A DNA stretch of 64,000 bases from Neobacillus sp. DY30. Lineage in GTDB: Bacteria > Bacillota > Bacilli > Bacillales > Cytobacillaceae. Shown here in pieces: positions 26,535-35,852 of the stretch (positions are counted from its first letter, which is position 1; each line of letters opens with the position of its first letter). The notes under the pieces were generated by a model. The model was not told where the DNA came from. It saw nothing but the letters and a program-made list of their open reading frames with translations, and did no database searches. Location of the stretch: positions 4,408,001-4,472,000 of the forward strand of contig NZ_CP126093.1 of NCBI RefSeq assembly GCF_030123065.1. The letters run 5' to 3'. A program made the translations under genes and the position numbers.

Positions 26535-27311
26535 TTAGTTTTCCCCACCGAACCACTTAACAATCAATTCTTGTAGTTCACCGTTTTCTTTCATTTTTCT
26601 AAGCTCTTGGTTAAATTTCTCTGTTAACTCGCTATCCTTTGGAAAAGCGATTGCAGATCCTGCTTCTTCTGGGTCGTCGCTGATTGTGAAGCTAGTTAAA
26701 TCCGCTTCTTTATCAAGATATCCTTTAGCCACAGTGTCTTCAATAATGATAGCGTCAAAGCGCCCTGCCTTTAATTCTTGAATAAGCTCTGGGATACGAT
26801 TACGATTTTCTACTGTTATTGCAACAGATTTATTAATTTCATCTGCTTTACCTTCTTGAATGGAACCTAACTGTACACCAACAGTTTTACCCTTCAAATC
26901 TTCTACTGTTGAAATTCCATTTTCTTTTTTAGAGATAACCATGTGCTGTGCTGTATAGTAGATATCACTGAAATCTACATTTTTCTTTCTTTTTTCCGTT
27001 GGTGTCATTCCCGCTAATACAAAATCTGCTTGTCCAGATTTAAGTGATTGAATCAAACCGCCAAAATCCATATCTTTAATTTCAACTTCATAGCCAAGTT
27101 TTCCAGCAATCGCATTAGCTAAATCGACATCAAAGCCAATAATATCGTCACTTTTATCTGATTCAATATATTCAAACGGCGCATAATCTGCTGATGTGGC
27201 CATTACAAGTGTCTTTTTGTCACCTGCGTTCTCGTCTTTAGATTCGCCGCAAGCTGCCAGAACACCAACAGCTAAAATCATTATTAAAAATAAACCCATT
27301 AACTTTTTCAT
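26535..27311 (-). CDS. artP: Amino-acid-binding lipoprotein (ArtP/YqiX-like)
   Basis: A 258-residue solute-binding protein. The lipobox LAAC puts the lipidated cysteine at residue 21, followed by the type 3 substrate-binding fold (DYAPFEY, GFDVDLANAIAGKLG). It feeds the adjacent permease and ATPase. Arginine is the expected ligand from the orthologue, but polar amino acids in general cannot be excluded. Confidence 0.9.
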   Translation of the reverse strand: MKKLMGLFLIMILAVGVLAACGESKDENAGDKKTLVMATSADYAPFEYIESDKSDDIIGFDVDLANAIAGKLGYEVEIKDMDFGGLIQSLKSGQADFVLAGMTPTEKRKKNVDFSDIYYTAQHMVISKKENGISTVEDLKGKTVGVQLGSIQEGKADEINKSVAITVENRNRIPELIQELKAGRFDAIIIEDTVAKGYLDKEADLTSFTISDDPEEAGSAIAFPKDSELTEKFNQELRKMKENGELQELIVKWFGGEN

Positions 27312-27470
27312 TTGTTTTCCTCCTATAATTTTCTGAATATTTCTTAATATAACTTTTACTAACTTTATAGAGTTAAACTTTAATATTTATGCAACGTAAT
27401 GAATTTTAACACGATGGGTAATAATTATGCAAGTATATTTATTAAAATTTATTATTACTTTTTTAATATA

Positions 27471-27511
27471 AAAAAAAGAGCTAACCTCCTATTAAGGAAA
27501 TCAGCCCTTTT
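27471..27511 (-). terminator. Terminator downstream of the bacilliredoxin gene
   Basis: On the minus strand GGGCTgatTTCCT pairs with AGGAggttAGCTC, followed by eight T residues. Confidence 0.75.
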
Positions 27512-27520
27512 AACTTCAAT

Positions 27521-27958
27521 CTAAACTTCTTCACAGTTTTCTTCAAATTCTTTTTGCAGTCTTGCTACGACTGCAGCTGGGTCGTGACCTTCTATTTGGT
27601 GTCTTTCAACCATTGACACAATTTTTCCATCTTTCAATAAGGCAAAAGATGGTGAGGACGGTGGATAGCCCGTAAAATAGCTGCGCGCTTTCTCTGTTGC
27701 TTCTTTGTCCTGTCCTGCAAAAACTGTAACCAGGTGATCTGGACGTTTATCATAATGAAGGGAATGTGCGGCTGCTGGACGTGCAATGCCGCCTGCACAA
27801 CCACAAACAGAGTTAATCATTACTAAGGTTGTTCCTTTTTGTTCAAGCGCTTCTTCAACCTCTTCAGGTGTTCTTAGTTCTTTATAGCCAGCTGCTGTAA
27901 TCTCATTACGTGCTTGAGCTACAACATCATTCATGAAAAAATTGAAATCCATGCTCAT
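27521..27958 (-). CDS. brxB: Bacilliredoxin, BrxB/YqiW family
   Basis: Thiol-disulfide protein that removes bacillithiol from mixed disulfides on oxidised proteins. The 145-residue length and sequence match YqiW closely, with the family's CGC active site (Cys52, Cys54) in NSVCGCAGG and the downstream ARPAA segment. The ATG at 27958 follows AGGAG by eight bases; the GTG at 27967 overlaps the ribosome site. It is the last gene before the art-like operon. Confidence 0.92.
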   Translation of the reverse strand: MSMDFNFFMNDVVAQARNEITAAGYKELRTPEEVEEALEQKGTTLVMINSVCGCAGGIARPAAAHSLHYDKRPDHLVTVFAGQDKEATEKARSYFTGYPPSSPSFALLKDGKIVSMVERHQIEGHDPAAVVARLQKEFEENCEEV

Positions 27959-28029
27959 ACTTTTCACTCCTAATTTATGTCGATATAACTACATGATAAC
28001 AGTTAAAATGTATCTTTTTCAAACAATCG

Positions 28030-29154
28030 TTACTTTTTATTAGATTGGAATGCGTTAAAAAGGATTTCTACCGCAGTGGCAGCTGTTTTTTCTCCTGCTA
28101 TTACTTCATTTTCTAATTGAGGAAGTTTGAGCTTCACCTCTGGATGGTGGAAAAAGCTGTAATGGAGGTGATCTGTAATAAGCGAATAAATCCAATCTCG
28201 CTGCTGTGCTTTTCGTCTTTCTGCAAACACTCCAGAGGATTTTCCTTTCATCTCAAAATCCTTAATTACATCCCAAACCTCTTTTATACCCTCCCCTGTG
28301 ACAGAGGAACAGGTATAAGCCTTTGATGCCCATCCCCTAGTAGCCGGCTGCAGAAAATGAAGGATACGGCTATACTCTTTCCTTGTCTGCTCCGCTTTCT
28401 CCTTATTGGATCCATCTGCTTTATGAACAAGGACGGCATCGGCAAGTTCCATGATTCCTTTCTTCATCCCTTGCAATTCATCCCCCGCACCTGTTAGGAC
28501 AAGAAGCATGAAAAAATCAACCATCTCTCTAATAATCACTTCGCTTTGGCCAACTCCGACGGTTTCGATTAAAATCACATCAAAGCCAGCAGCTTCGCAA
28601 ATTAACATCGCTTCTCTAGTTTTTCGATGTACTCCCCCCAGCTTTCCAGCCGTTGGTGATGGCCGGATAAAAGCCTTTGGATTCCGTGACAGTTTTTCCA
28701 TTCTGGTTTTATCACCTAGAATGCTCCCACCCGAAAGACTAGAGCTCGGATCGATAGCAAGTACAGCAACTCGAAGACCTAGGTCGCAGAGGTACGTACC
28801 AAATGCTTCAATAAACGTACTTTTCCCAGCACCAGGGACACCTGTTATTCCAATTCGGATTGATTTTCCACTATATGAAAGGAGCTTTTGCAGGAGCTCT
28901 TGTGCCTTATGGAAATGTTGTTCTGCATTACTTTCAATCAGCGTGATTGCCCTGGCAAGCTGCCCTCTATTACCGGAAAGCACACCATTAATTAACTCTT
29001 CAACAGTAGGATCCTTTGATTGACGTTTACGATAAACAATGTTTTTTTCAATTCCTATAGACTGGCCATCCTGCTCTTGTCCTTTTTTGATCATAGTTGA
29101 GAATTTCTCAGGTTCATTTAAGTCGCTCCATTCTGGCTTCCTATCCTCAGACAT
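28030..29154 (-). CDS. meaB: MeaB/ArgK-type GTPase, methylmalonyl-CoA mutase chaperone
   Basis: A 374-residue G3E GTPase that protects and reloads methylmalonyl-CoA mutase with adenosylcobalamin. The P loop GVPGAGKST, DPSSSLSGGSILGDKTRM switch segment and VHKADG base-recognition motif are visible. Its ATG directly follows the mutB stop, so the two are coupled, which supports this function over a role in arginine transport. Confidence 0.92.
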   Translation of the reverse strand: MSEDRKPEWSDLNEPEKFSTMIKKGQEQDGQSIGIEKNIVYRKRQSKDPTVEELINGVLSGNRGQLARAITLIESNAEQHFHKAQELLQKLLSYSGKSIRIGITGVPGAGKSTFIEAFGTYLCDLGLRVAVLAIDPSSSLSGGSILGDKTRMEKLSRNPKAFIRPSPTAGKLGGVHRKTREAMLICEAAGFDVILIETVGVGQSEVIIREMVDFFMLLVLTGAGDELQGMKKGIMELADAVLVHKADGSNKEKAEQTRKEYSRILHFLQPATRGWASKAYTCSSVTGEGIKEVWDVIKDFEMKGKSSGVFAERRKAQQRDWIYSLITDHLHYSFFHHPEVKLKLPQLENEVIAGEKTAATAVEILFNAFQSNKK

Positions 29155-31353
29155 CTATTCTGCCACTTCCTCATAGCCAAGCTGCTTATAGATTTCCTTA
29201 ATCACCTTTTGGGCCGCAACAGGGATAATGGTTCCTGGACCGAAAATCGCGGCTGCACCATTATCATATAAAAATTGATAGTCCTGTGCTGGGATTACAC
29301 CGCCGATAATCAATAGTATATCTTCACGGCCGAGCTTTTTTAACTCAGCTGCAAGCTGTGGTAATAACGTCTTGTGACCGGCAGCCAGTGAGCTCATTCC
29401 AATGACATGAACATCATTTTCAACCGCCTGCATTGCCGTTTCTTCAGGGGTCTGGAATAATGGACCGATATCAACATCAAACCCTAGGTCCGCAAAGGCG
29501 GTAGCAATGACCTTGGCACCGCGGTCATGTCCATCCTGCCCCATTTTTGCAATTAGAATTCTTGGTCTTCTGCCTTCATGCTCGAGGAATTCATCGGTCA
29601 TCTTTTTCACTTCGCTAATTTCCTCTTCGTTTGAAAATGCTTTGCTGTAAACCCCGCTAATGGAGCGAATCACAGCTTTATGTCTGCTAGAAACCTTTTC
29701 AATCGCGTCGGAAATTTCACCCAATGTTGCACGTACTCTTGCAGCTCGAACAGCTAGTTCTAACAGGTTGGTTTCTCCTGATTCAGCCCCCTTTGTTAAA
29801 GTTGCTAAAGCTTCCGCAACCTTATTTTCATCACGATGAGCTTTTAAATTTGTTAATTTTTCAATTTGCTTTAATCGAACTGCCGTGTTATCAATATCCA
29901 AGATATCAATTGCTTCTTCCTTTTCGAGACGATACTTGTTAACACCGATAATGGTTTCTTTGCCAGAGTCTATTTGTGCTTGTCTTTTAGCAGCTGCTTC
30001 TTCGATTCTCATTTTTGGAAGTCCTGTTTCAATGGCTTTTGCCATACCTCCAAGATTTTCGATTTCTTCAATATGTGTCCAAGCTCTTTTTACCAATTCG
30101 TCAGTCAGCTTTTCAACGTAATAGGAACCTGCCCAAGGATCTATTACTTTAGTGATACTTGTTTCTTCTTGTAAAAATAATTGTGTATTCCGGGCAATTC
30201 GAGCTGAGAAATCTGTTGGCAATGCAATGGCTTCGTCCAAAGCATTAGTATGAAGTGACTGCGTATGCCCCATTGCAGCAGCATGCGCTTCAAGTAAGGT
30301 ACGAATTACATTATTAAATGGGTCTTGCTCCGTCAAACTCCACCCTGATGTTTGAGAATGAGTTCTGAGTGCCATTGATTTCTCAGATTTCGGTTCAAAT
30401 GATTTCATCATTTTTGCCCAGATTAAACGAGCAGCCCGCATTTTAGCCACTTCCATAAAATAATTCATCCCGATGGCCCAGAAAAAGGACAATCTTGGTG
30501 CAAATTTATCAATGTCGATTCCTGCTTTAAGCCCTGTCCTTACATACTCCAATCCATCTGCCAGGGTGTATGCCAATTCTAAGTCTGCAGGAGCCCCAGC
30601 CTCCTGCATATGATAGCCAGAAATACTAATACTATTAAACTTTGGCATGTATTTAGAAGTATACTCAAAGATGTCAGCGATGATTTTCATGGACATCTCA
30701 GGTGGATAAATATAAGTGTTACGGACCATATACTCTTTTAAAATATCATTTTGAATCGTTCCGGAAAGCTTATCCTGTGTGACTCCCTGTTCCTCAGCTG
30801 TTACAATGAAAAAAGCAAGTATCGGTAAAACTGCACCATTCATCGTCATTGAAACCGACATTTGGTCCAAAGGAATTCCATCAAAAAGTGTCTTCATATC
30901 AAGAACCGAATCAATAGCAACCCCTGCTTTACCGACATCTCCAACTACTCGCGGATGGTCAGAATCATAACCGCGGTGTGTGGCTAAGTCAAAGGCAACG
31001 GATAAACCTTTTTGACCCATCGCTAGATTACGGCGATAGAATGCGTTGCTCTCCTCAGCCGTGGAAAACCCAGCATATTGTCTAACCGTCCAGGGACGGT
31101 TTACATACATGGTTGGGTATGGTCCGCGTGTATACGGCGGGAGTCCGGGCAAATCATCCGAATGGTTTATTCCTTCACGATCTCCTGATGTATAAAGCGG
31201 TTTCAGTTGAATTTGTTCATTTGTTTCAAACAGCAAATCTTCTATAGAGGTGTTAAGTTCTTTTTCAACAAGTTCCTTCCATTGCTCTTGTGTGATGAAG
31301 TCATGTTCATCAAACAGAGCTATATTTTGAAAATCAGGCTTTTTTGTATTCAT
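29155..31353 (-). CDS. mutB: Methylmalonyl-CoA mutase, large (catalytic) subunit
   Basis: A 732-residue enzyme that rearranges (R)-methylmalonyl-CoA to succinyl-CoA. The N-terminal TIM-barrel domain binds the substrate; the C-terminal B12 domain carries DGHDRG at 607-612 with cobalt-ligand His609. The start follows GGAGGTGG and overlaps the mutA stop by 20 bp. Together with mutA, meaB and the epimerase this completes propionyl-CoA disposal. Confidence 0.95.
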   Translation of the reverse strand: MNTKKPDFQNIALFDEHDFITQEQWKELVEKELNTSIEDLLFETNEQIQLKPLYTSGDREGINHSDDLPGLPPYTRGPYPTMYVNRPWTVRQYAGFSTAEESNAFYRRNLAMGQKGLSVAFDLATHRGYDSDHPRVVGDVGKAGVAIDSVLDMKTLFDGIPLDQMSVSMTMNGAVLPILAFFIVTAEEQGVTQDKLSGTIQNDILKEYMVRNTYIYPPEMSMKIIADIFEYTSKYMPKFNSISISGYHMQEAGAPADLELAYTLADGLEYVRTGLKAGIDIDKFAPRLSFFWAIGMNYFMEVAKMRAARLIWAKMMKSFEPKSEKSMALRTHSQTSGWSLTEQDPFNNVIRTLLEAHAAAMGHTQSLHTNALDEAIALPTDFSARIARNTQLFLQEETSITKVIDPWAGSYYVEKLTDELVKRAWTHIEEIENLGGMAKAIETGLPKMRIEEAAAKRQAQIDSGKETIIGVNKYRLEKEEAIDILDIDNTAVRLKQIEKLTNLKAHRDENKVAEALATLTKGAESGETNLLELAVRAARVRATLGEISDAIEKVSSRHKAVIRSISGVYSKAFSNEEEISEVKKMTDEFLEHEGRRPRILIAKMGQDGHDRGAKVIATAFADLGFDVDIGPLFQTPEETAMQAVENDVHVIGMSSLAAGHKTLLPQLAAELKKLGREDILLIIGGVIPAQDYQFLYDNGAAAIFGPGTIIPVAAQKVIKEIYKQLGYEEVAE

Positions 31354-33220
31354 TTTGTTCCACCTCCATTTCTGTTAAAATTGTTCTCAAAGTTTCATAA
31401 CAATTGCTCTTTAGATGAATAAAGTGTTTAACTCCCTCATTTATCCACTGTGACTGATGCTCTTTTTCCGGCAAACCAGCCAGATAAAAAATCCTGTCCG
31501 GGAATTCTCTAATTAGGCATTCAAGAATATCGTGACCGGTGGATTCATATTGATTATTGCCTCCACACAAGCAAAAATAAATCGTATCCTGTGATAAAAC
31601 AAACTGTTTGGCAGATTCTATAGAAGTAATACTACCGCTTTCTACCGCTTCAATACCCCCAGCAACCGCGAATCCCCTCATAAAATCGAATCTTGGTTTA
31701 TAGTCTTTTAACTCACCTAGGCAAATCATGCCGATTTTTGGTTTTGAACCTGATTTACTTTCAATCACTTCACTAATTTTACGCAGTTCTTCAAATGGTT
31801 CAGACAATCTCACATTCTTAATTTTCCTTATGTTGATTGTATTGTTACCATCAATATTTATAAAATTATTACATGGCCGTATTTTAAAGGAATTTGCCAC
31901 TTCAGCAAGACTAGCATACACATTTGTTCCGACAATACTTTGTTTTCTCGTAAAGACATCCTGCTTTCGTTTTGTCCAAACAAAAGCTACTTCTTCTTGT
32001 AACCAACCCGATTTTAATACTTCCAACATACCGCCTTTAGCTTCAATCTGCTGAAAATATTCCCACGCTTTTTCTGCAAGTTCTACTGTCAATGCTTCTA
32101 CGTACCAGGATCCGCCGGCAGGGTCAACCACTTTCTGCAGATAGGCTTCTTCCTTCAGAATATTTTGTGTGTTTCTTGCAATTCGTTCTGAAAGATGAGA
32201 ACTGCCAGTTATATCATCAAATGGAGTTATATGAAGATATTGGACTCCTCCCACTACCGCTGCGAACCCCTCATTTCCAGCACGAAGAAGATTAACATAC
32301 GGGTCATAAACTGTTTTGGTAAACGATGAAGTTTCTGCTGAAATATGCATTCCCCGATCCTTAGCATTTGCCCCATAAACTTGGGTAATTTTATTCCATA
32401 GAATACGTGCTGCACGTATCTTGGCTAGCTCCATGAAGAAATTGCTGCCAATCGAGAATTGAAAGATCATTTTTCCTAATACATTTTCCACCTTCATACC
32501 ACTTTCTAATAGCTTTTGAAGATAGAATGTACCGGACGATGCTGCTATTCCCAGCTCTTGAACCGCATTTGCTCCGCCTTGGTGGTAGGTTGAGGTATTT
32601 ATTAATATTGTCCGTAATTTTGGTAATTTTTCATTTGCAAGCTTTATATCATCCATCCAGCTCTTGATAAAGTCTTCGTGAATGTATCCTTCCTCCGCAA
32701 ATAAAGAAAGTGGATCGCTAGCAACATAGCCATTAACTTCATTAGTGCAAGCCTCACCTTCTATTAATGCTGCTAAGAATGCTGATTGCAGGTCTCGCCC
32801 ATTAATGGCAAAAGGATATTTAGAAGGTAATTCTCCCAATATGTCATTTATCATTTTTTTTGGTTCAAAAAGAGCCTCTGTAACCTCAAACGCTAGAGCG
32901 GTTTGTCCTTTTTCAATGCTGCCATGGAGCTTTTCTTTTAATTCGTCAACAGAATGATATACAATCCGCTGTGCTGCCTTCCAATCATTTGTTATGTATC
33001 CTAAAGGATGAATACCTCTGCGAAAATCTGAGCCAGCTGGGTAATCTGGTGCTTTCTGAACGTCTAGCTTAGAATAAAGCGGTTTCAAAATTATATTTTC
33101 ATATGTACTGCTTTTTAACGTGTCAACACTTTTACCCTTCAAAGATTCTTCTGCCTTGGTTTTCCAGTCTTCTAACGTCTTTAAAGGAAATGATTGATTC
33201 TTCAGGTTGTCTAAACTCAT
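31334..33220 (-). CDS. mutA: Methylmalonyl-CoA mutase, small subunit
   Basis: A 628-residue partner of the catalytic subunit with the same TIM barrel plus B12-like domain plan. The cobalamin His motif DxHxxG is absent; the corresponding region reads MICLGELKDYKPRFD, as expected for the non-catalytic subunit. First gene of mutA-mutB-meaB, with ATG behind a GGGGGGAG site. A confident promoter was not found in the short upstream gap. Confidence 0.92.
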   Translation of the reverse strand: MSLDNLKNQSFPLKTLEDWKTKAEESLKGKSVDTLKSSTYENIILKPLYSKLDVQKAPDYPAGSDFRRGIHPLGYITNDWKAAQRIVYHSVDELKEKLHGSIEKGQTALAFEVTEALFEPKKMINDILGELPSKYPFAINGRDLQSAFLAALIEGEACTNEVNGYVASDPLSLFAEEGYIHEDFIKSWMDDIKLANEKLPKLRTILINTSTYHQGGANAVQELGIAASSGTFYLQKLLESGMKVENVLGKMIFQFSIGSNFFMELAKIRAARILWNKITQVYGANAKDRGMHISAETSSFTKTVYDPYVNLLRAGNEGFAAVVGGVQYLHITPFDDITGSSHLSERIARNTQNILKEEAYLQKVVDPAGGSWYVEALTVELAEKAWEYFQQIEAKGGMLEVLKSGWLQEEVAFVWTKRKQDVFTRKQSIVGTNVYASLAEVANSFKIRPCNNFINIDGNNTINIRKIKNVRLSEPFEELRKISEVIESKSGSKPKIGMICLGELKDYKPRFDFMRGFAVAGGIEAVESGSITSIESAKQFVLSQDTIYFCLCGGNNQYESTGHDILECLIREFPDRIFYLAGLPEKEHQSQWINEGVKHFIHLKSNCYETLRTILTEMEVEQNEYKKA

Positions 33221-33301
33221 AATCTCCCCCCTTAAATACTCAATATTCTTTAAATTCTTATTACTATTTATTTTAGGATACTATTGTCTTTCAAGCAATG
33301 A

Positions 33302-33335
33302 AAATAACCGCCGACCATTCCGGCAGCGGTTATTT
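33302..33335 (-). terminator. Terminator at the end of the bkd operon region
   Basis: A 10-bp perfect stem AAATAACCGC with its complement; on the minus strand the stem ends in TTATTTTC. It lies beyond the palindromic repeat, before mutA. Confidence 0.7.
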
Positions 33336-33346
33336 ATATTAATGGA

Positions 33347-33524
33347 TGTGTTAAATTGGCCTGTTGATTTCCACTCCAGGCACTTCGCTTTCCGCGGGCG
33401 TGCCGGGGAGCCTCCTCGGCGCTTAAGCGCCTGTGGGGTCTCCCCAGCCCCGTACTCCCGCAGGAGTCTTCGTGCCTTCCGCTCCAATCAACAGGGTGCA
33501 AAATCAACAATTAGCTTTAACACA
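33347..33524. repeat. GC-rich palindromic intergenic repeat (REP/MITE-like)
   Basis: A nested inverted repeat much richer in GC than its surroundings. Outermost TGTGTTAAA (33347-33355) pairs with TTTAACACA (33516-33524). CCTGTTGATT (33360-33369) pairs with AATCAACAGG (33486-33495). The centre is the perfect palindrome GGCGCTTAAGCGCC (33418-33431). Between them lie further imperfectly pairing GC blocks. It carries no believable gene. I recall similar elements scattered in other Bacillaceae genomes but cannot name a family. Confidence 0.8.
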
Positions 33525-33530
33525 GCCTTA

Positions 33531-34844
33531 TTAATAAATTGAAGTGGTGGATTTTGATGTGTTTTCTAAAATTTCTTTTACCCTTTGCAAGAATCGACCG
33601 CAAATTAGGCCGTCTAAAACTCTATGGTCGAGTGACATGCATAGGTTTACCATATCACGAACGGCAATCATATTGTTGTTCATAACGACTGGGCGTTTGA
33701 CAATGGATTCAACTTGGAGAATTGCAGCTTGCGGGTAGTTGATAATTCCCATAGATTGAACCGAACCAAATGAACCGGTGTTATTGACAGTAAAAGTACC
33801 ACCCTGCATATCTTCCGAACGAAGTTTTCCTGTCCTGACTTTTATTGCAAGATCAGAGATTTCACGGGCAATTCCCTTAATGGTTTTCTCATCAGCATGC
33901 TTAATAACTGGAACATACAATGCATCATCCGTTGCAACAGCAATCGAAATATTGATGTCTTTCTTCTGGATAATTTTATCCCCAGCCCACATGGAATTAA
34001 TCTGCGGGAATTCCTTTAATGCCTGCGCTACGGCTTTTACGAAAAAGGCAAAGAATGTTAAATTAAAACCTTCTTGTTTCTTAAATTCATCTTTTAAGGA
34101 ATTACGGTATTCAACAAGATTTGTTGCATCGACTTCAATCATCGTCCAGGCATGCGGCGCTTCATGCTTGCTGCGGAGCATATTTGCAGCAATCGCTTTA
34201 CGGATTCCTGTTACCGGTATTTCAATATCTCCTGCAGCAACTGGAATACTCGGAGCAGGAACAGATAGCTTTTGAGTTGCAGCCGGCTGAGTTGAAACAG
34301 ATGGTACTGTTTCTTGCACTGCAGCAGGTTGACCCTCCTCTGTCTTCTTAGATGCTTCAACCTTTACTCCTGCCGTTGGGATATTGCCAGATTCAATTAA
34401 TTTTAATAAATCTTTTCGCGTAATACGGCCGCCTGCACCGGTGCCTGTCACCTGTGTTAAATCAATTCCATGTTCTTGGGAAATCTTTAGAACAGCCGGT
34501 GAGTATCGGGCTTTGTTTCCTTGTTCTGTTTGTTGAGTAACTACAACAGTTTCAGATACATCCGCAGTTTTCTCAGAAACACTTGCTTCTTCTGCATTGC
34601 TGCCCTCGATTTCTATTGTACAGATGATTTCTCCGACTGAGAGTGTGTCCCCATCTTCAGCAACTAGCTCTTTAATCGTACCTGTGAAAGAAGATGGAAT
34701 TTCTGCATTTACCTTATCTGTCATGACTTCAGCTAATGGATCGTATTTATTTACTTTATCTCCTACGGAAACAAGCCATTTTGAGATTGTCCCTTCGGTT
34801 ACACTCTCCCCTAGCTGAGGCATTTTAATTTGCTCAATAACCAA
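33531..34844 (-). CDS. bkdB: Branched-chain 2-oxo acid dehydrogenase E2 (dihydrolipoyl transacylase)
   Basis: Core acyltransferase of the branched-chain keto acid dehydrogenase complex, 437 residues. It has an N-terminal lipoyl domain (about 1-78, lipoyl Lys in MTDKVNAE), an Ala/Pro-rich linker, a peripheral-subunit-binding domain (about 114-150, YSPAVLKISQEHGID) and a C-terminal catalytic domain with DHRVLDG. Last gene of the bkd operon, 12 bp after the E1-beta gene. Confidence 0.95.
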   Translation of the reverse strand: MVIEQIKMPQLGESVTEGTISKWLVSVGDKVNKYDPLAEVMTDKVNAEIPSSFTGTIKELVAEDGDTLSVGEIICTIEIEGSNAEEASVSEKTADVSETVVVTQQTEQGNKARYSPAVLKISQEHGIDLTQVTGTGAGGRITRKDLLKLIESGNIPTAGVKVEASKKTEEGQPAAVQETVPSVSTQPAATQKLSVPAPSIPVAAGDIEIPVTGIRKAIAANMLRSKHEAPHAWTMIEVDATNLVEYRNSLKDEFKKQEGFNLTFFAFFVKAVAQALKEFPQINSMWAGDKIIQKKDINISIAVATDDALYVPVIKHADEKTIKGIAREISDLAIKVRTGKLRSEDMQGGTFTVNNTGSFGSVQSMGIINYPQAAILQVESIVKRPVVMNNNMIAVRDMVNLCMSLDHRVLDGLICGRFLQRVKEILENTSKSTTSIY

Positions 34845-34856
34845 GAATACAACCTC

Positions 34857-35840
34857 CTAATATTCAGCAAGCTCACGCATTGCTTTTTCAACTTTGTCTG
34901 GATTAATCATAAAGAATTTCTCCATTGTTGGTGCATATGGCATTGCAGGGACATCTGGTCCTGCAAGACGCATAATTGGCGCATCTAACTCAAATAAGCA
35001 ATTTTCCGCAATAATGGCAGATACTTCACTAATAATACTGCCTTCTTTATTATCTTCTGTGATAAGTAATACCTTGCCAGTTTTGGCTGCTGCTTCAATA
35101 ATTGCTTCTTTATCAAGTGGATATACGGTTCTTAGATCCAAAATATGTGCGGAGATTCCATCCTTGGCTAATTTTTCAGCTGCCTGAAGGGCAAAATGAA
35201 CACAAAGCCCATAAGTAATAACCGTGATATCTTCACCTTCGCGTTTCACATCTGCTTTTCCAATTGGTAATGTATAATCTTCGGCTGGCACTTCACCTTT
35301 AATTAACCTGTATGCCCGCTTATGCTCGAAGAATAGAACAGGGTCATTGTCACGAATGGCAGCTTTTAATAACCCCTTCACATCATAAGGTGTTGATGGC
35401 ATTACAATTTTCAAGCCTGGTGTATTCGCAAAAACTGCCTCAACAGATTGAGAATGATAAAGTGCCCCATGAACACCGCCGCCATATGGAGCACGAATAA
35501 CCATTGGACAGCTCCAGTCATTATTAGAACGATATCGGATTTTTGCTGCTTCAGAAATAATTTGGTTGACTGCAGGCATAATAAAATCAGCGAATTGCAT
35601 TTCAGCAATCGGTCTCATACCATACATGGCCGCACCGATTCCCACCCCGGCTATAGCAGATTCAGCAAGCGGTGTATCAATTACACGCTCTTCACCGAAT
35701 TGTTCGTATAAGCCCTGAGTAGCTTTAAAAACCCCGCCTTTTACCCCTACATCTTCACCAAGTACAAAAACTTTTGGATCACGTTCCATTTCTTCTCGAA
35801 TGGCCATTGTGACCGCATCTATATAAGAAATAACTGCCAT
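34857..35840 (-). CDS. bkdAB: Branched-chain 2-oxo acid dehydrogenase E1 beta subunit
   Basis: A 327-residue transketolase-like subunit that with E1 alpha decarboxylates the keto acids of leucine, isoleucine and valine using thiamine diphosphate. The VFVLGEDVGVKGGVFKATQGL opening and the PLAESAIAGVGIG segment are characteristic. It is spaced 12 bp from its E1 alpha partner and from bkdB. Confidence 0.94.
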   Translation of the reverse strand: MAVISYIDAVTMAIREEMERDPKVFVLGEDVGVKGGVFKATQGLYEQFGEERVIDTPLAESAIAGVGIGAAMYGMRPIAEMQFADFIMPAVNQIISEAAKIRYRSNNDWSCPMVIRAPYGGGVHGALYHSQSVEAVFANTPGLKIVMPSTPYDVKGLLKAAIRDNDPVLFFEHKRAYRLIKGEVPAEDYTLPIGKADVKREGEDITVITYGLCVHFALQAAEKLAKDGISAHILDLRTVYPLDKEAIIEAAAKTGKVLLITEDNKEGSIISEVSAIIAENCLFELDAPIMRLAGPDVPAMPYAPTMEKFFMINPDKVEKAMRELAEY

Positions 35841-35852
35841 GTTACATCCCCC

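Noticed and set aside
28451..29023. 190-residue plus-strand frame inside meaB
   Set aside because: Antisense shadow; meaB has intact GTPase motifs throughout.
31334..33220. mutA as a broken mutase because the DxHxxG motif is missing
   Set aside because: Loss of the cobalamin His is normal for the small subunit of heterodimeric methylmalonyl-CoA mutases.
33281..33487. 68-residue Arg-rich frame on the minus strand, and a longer one on plus (33207-33542)
   Set aside because: Both are translations of the palindromic repeat, with no ribosome site and no domain; the composition follows the repeat's GC content.
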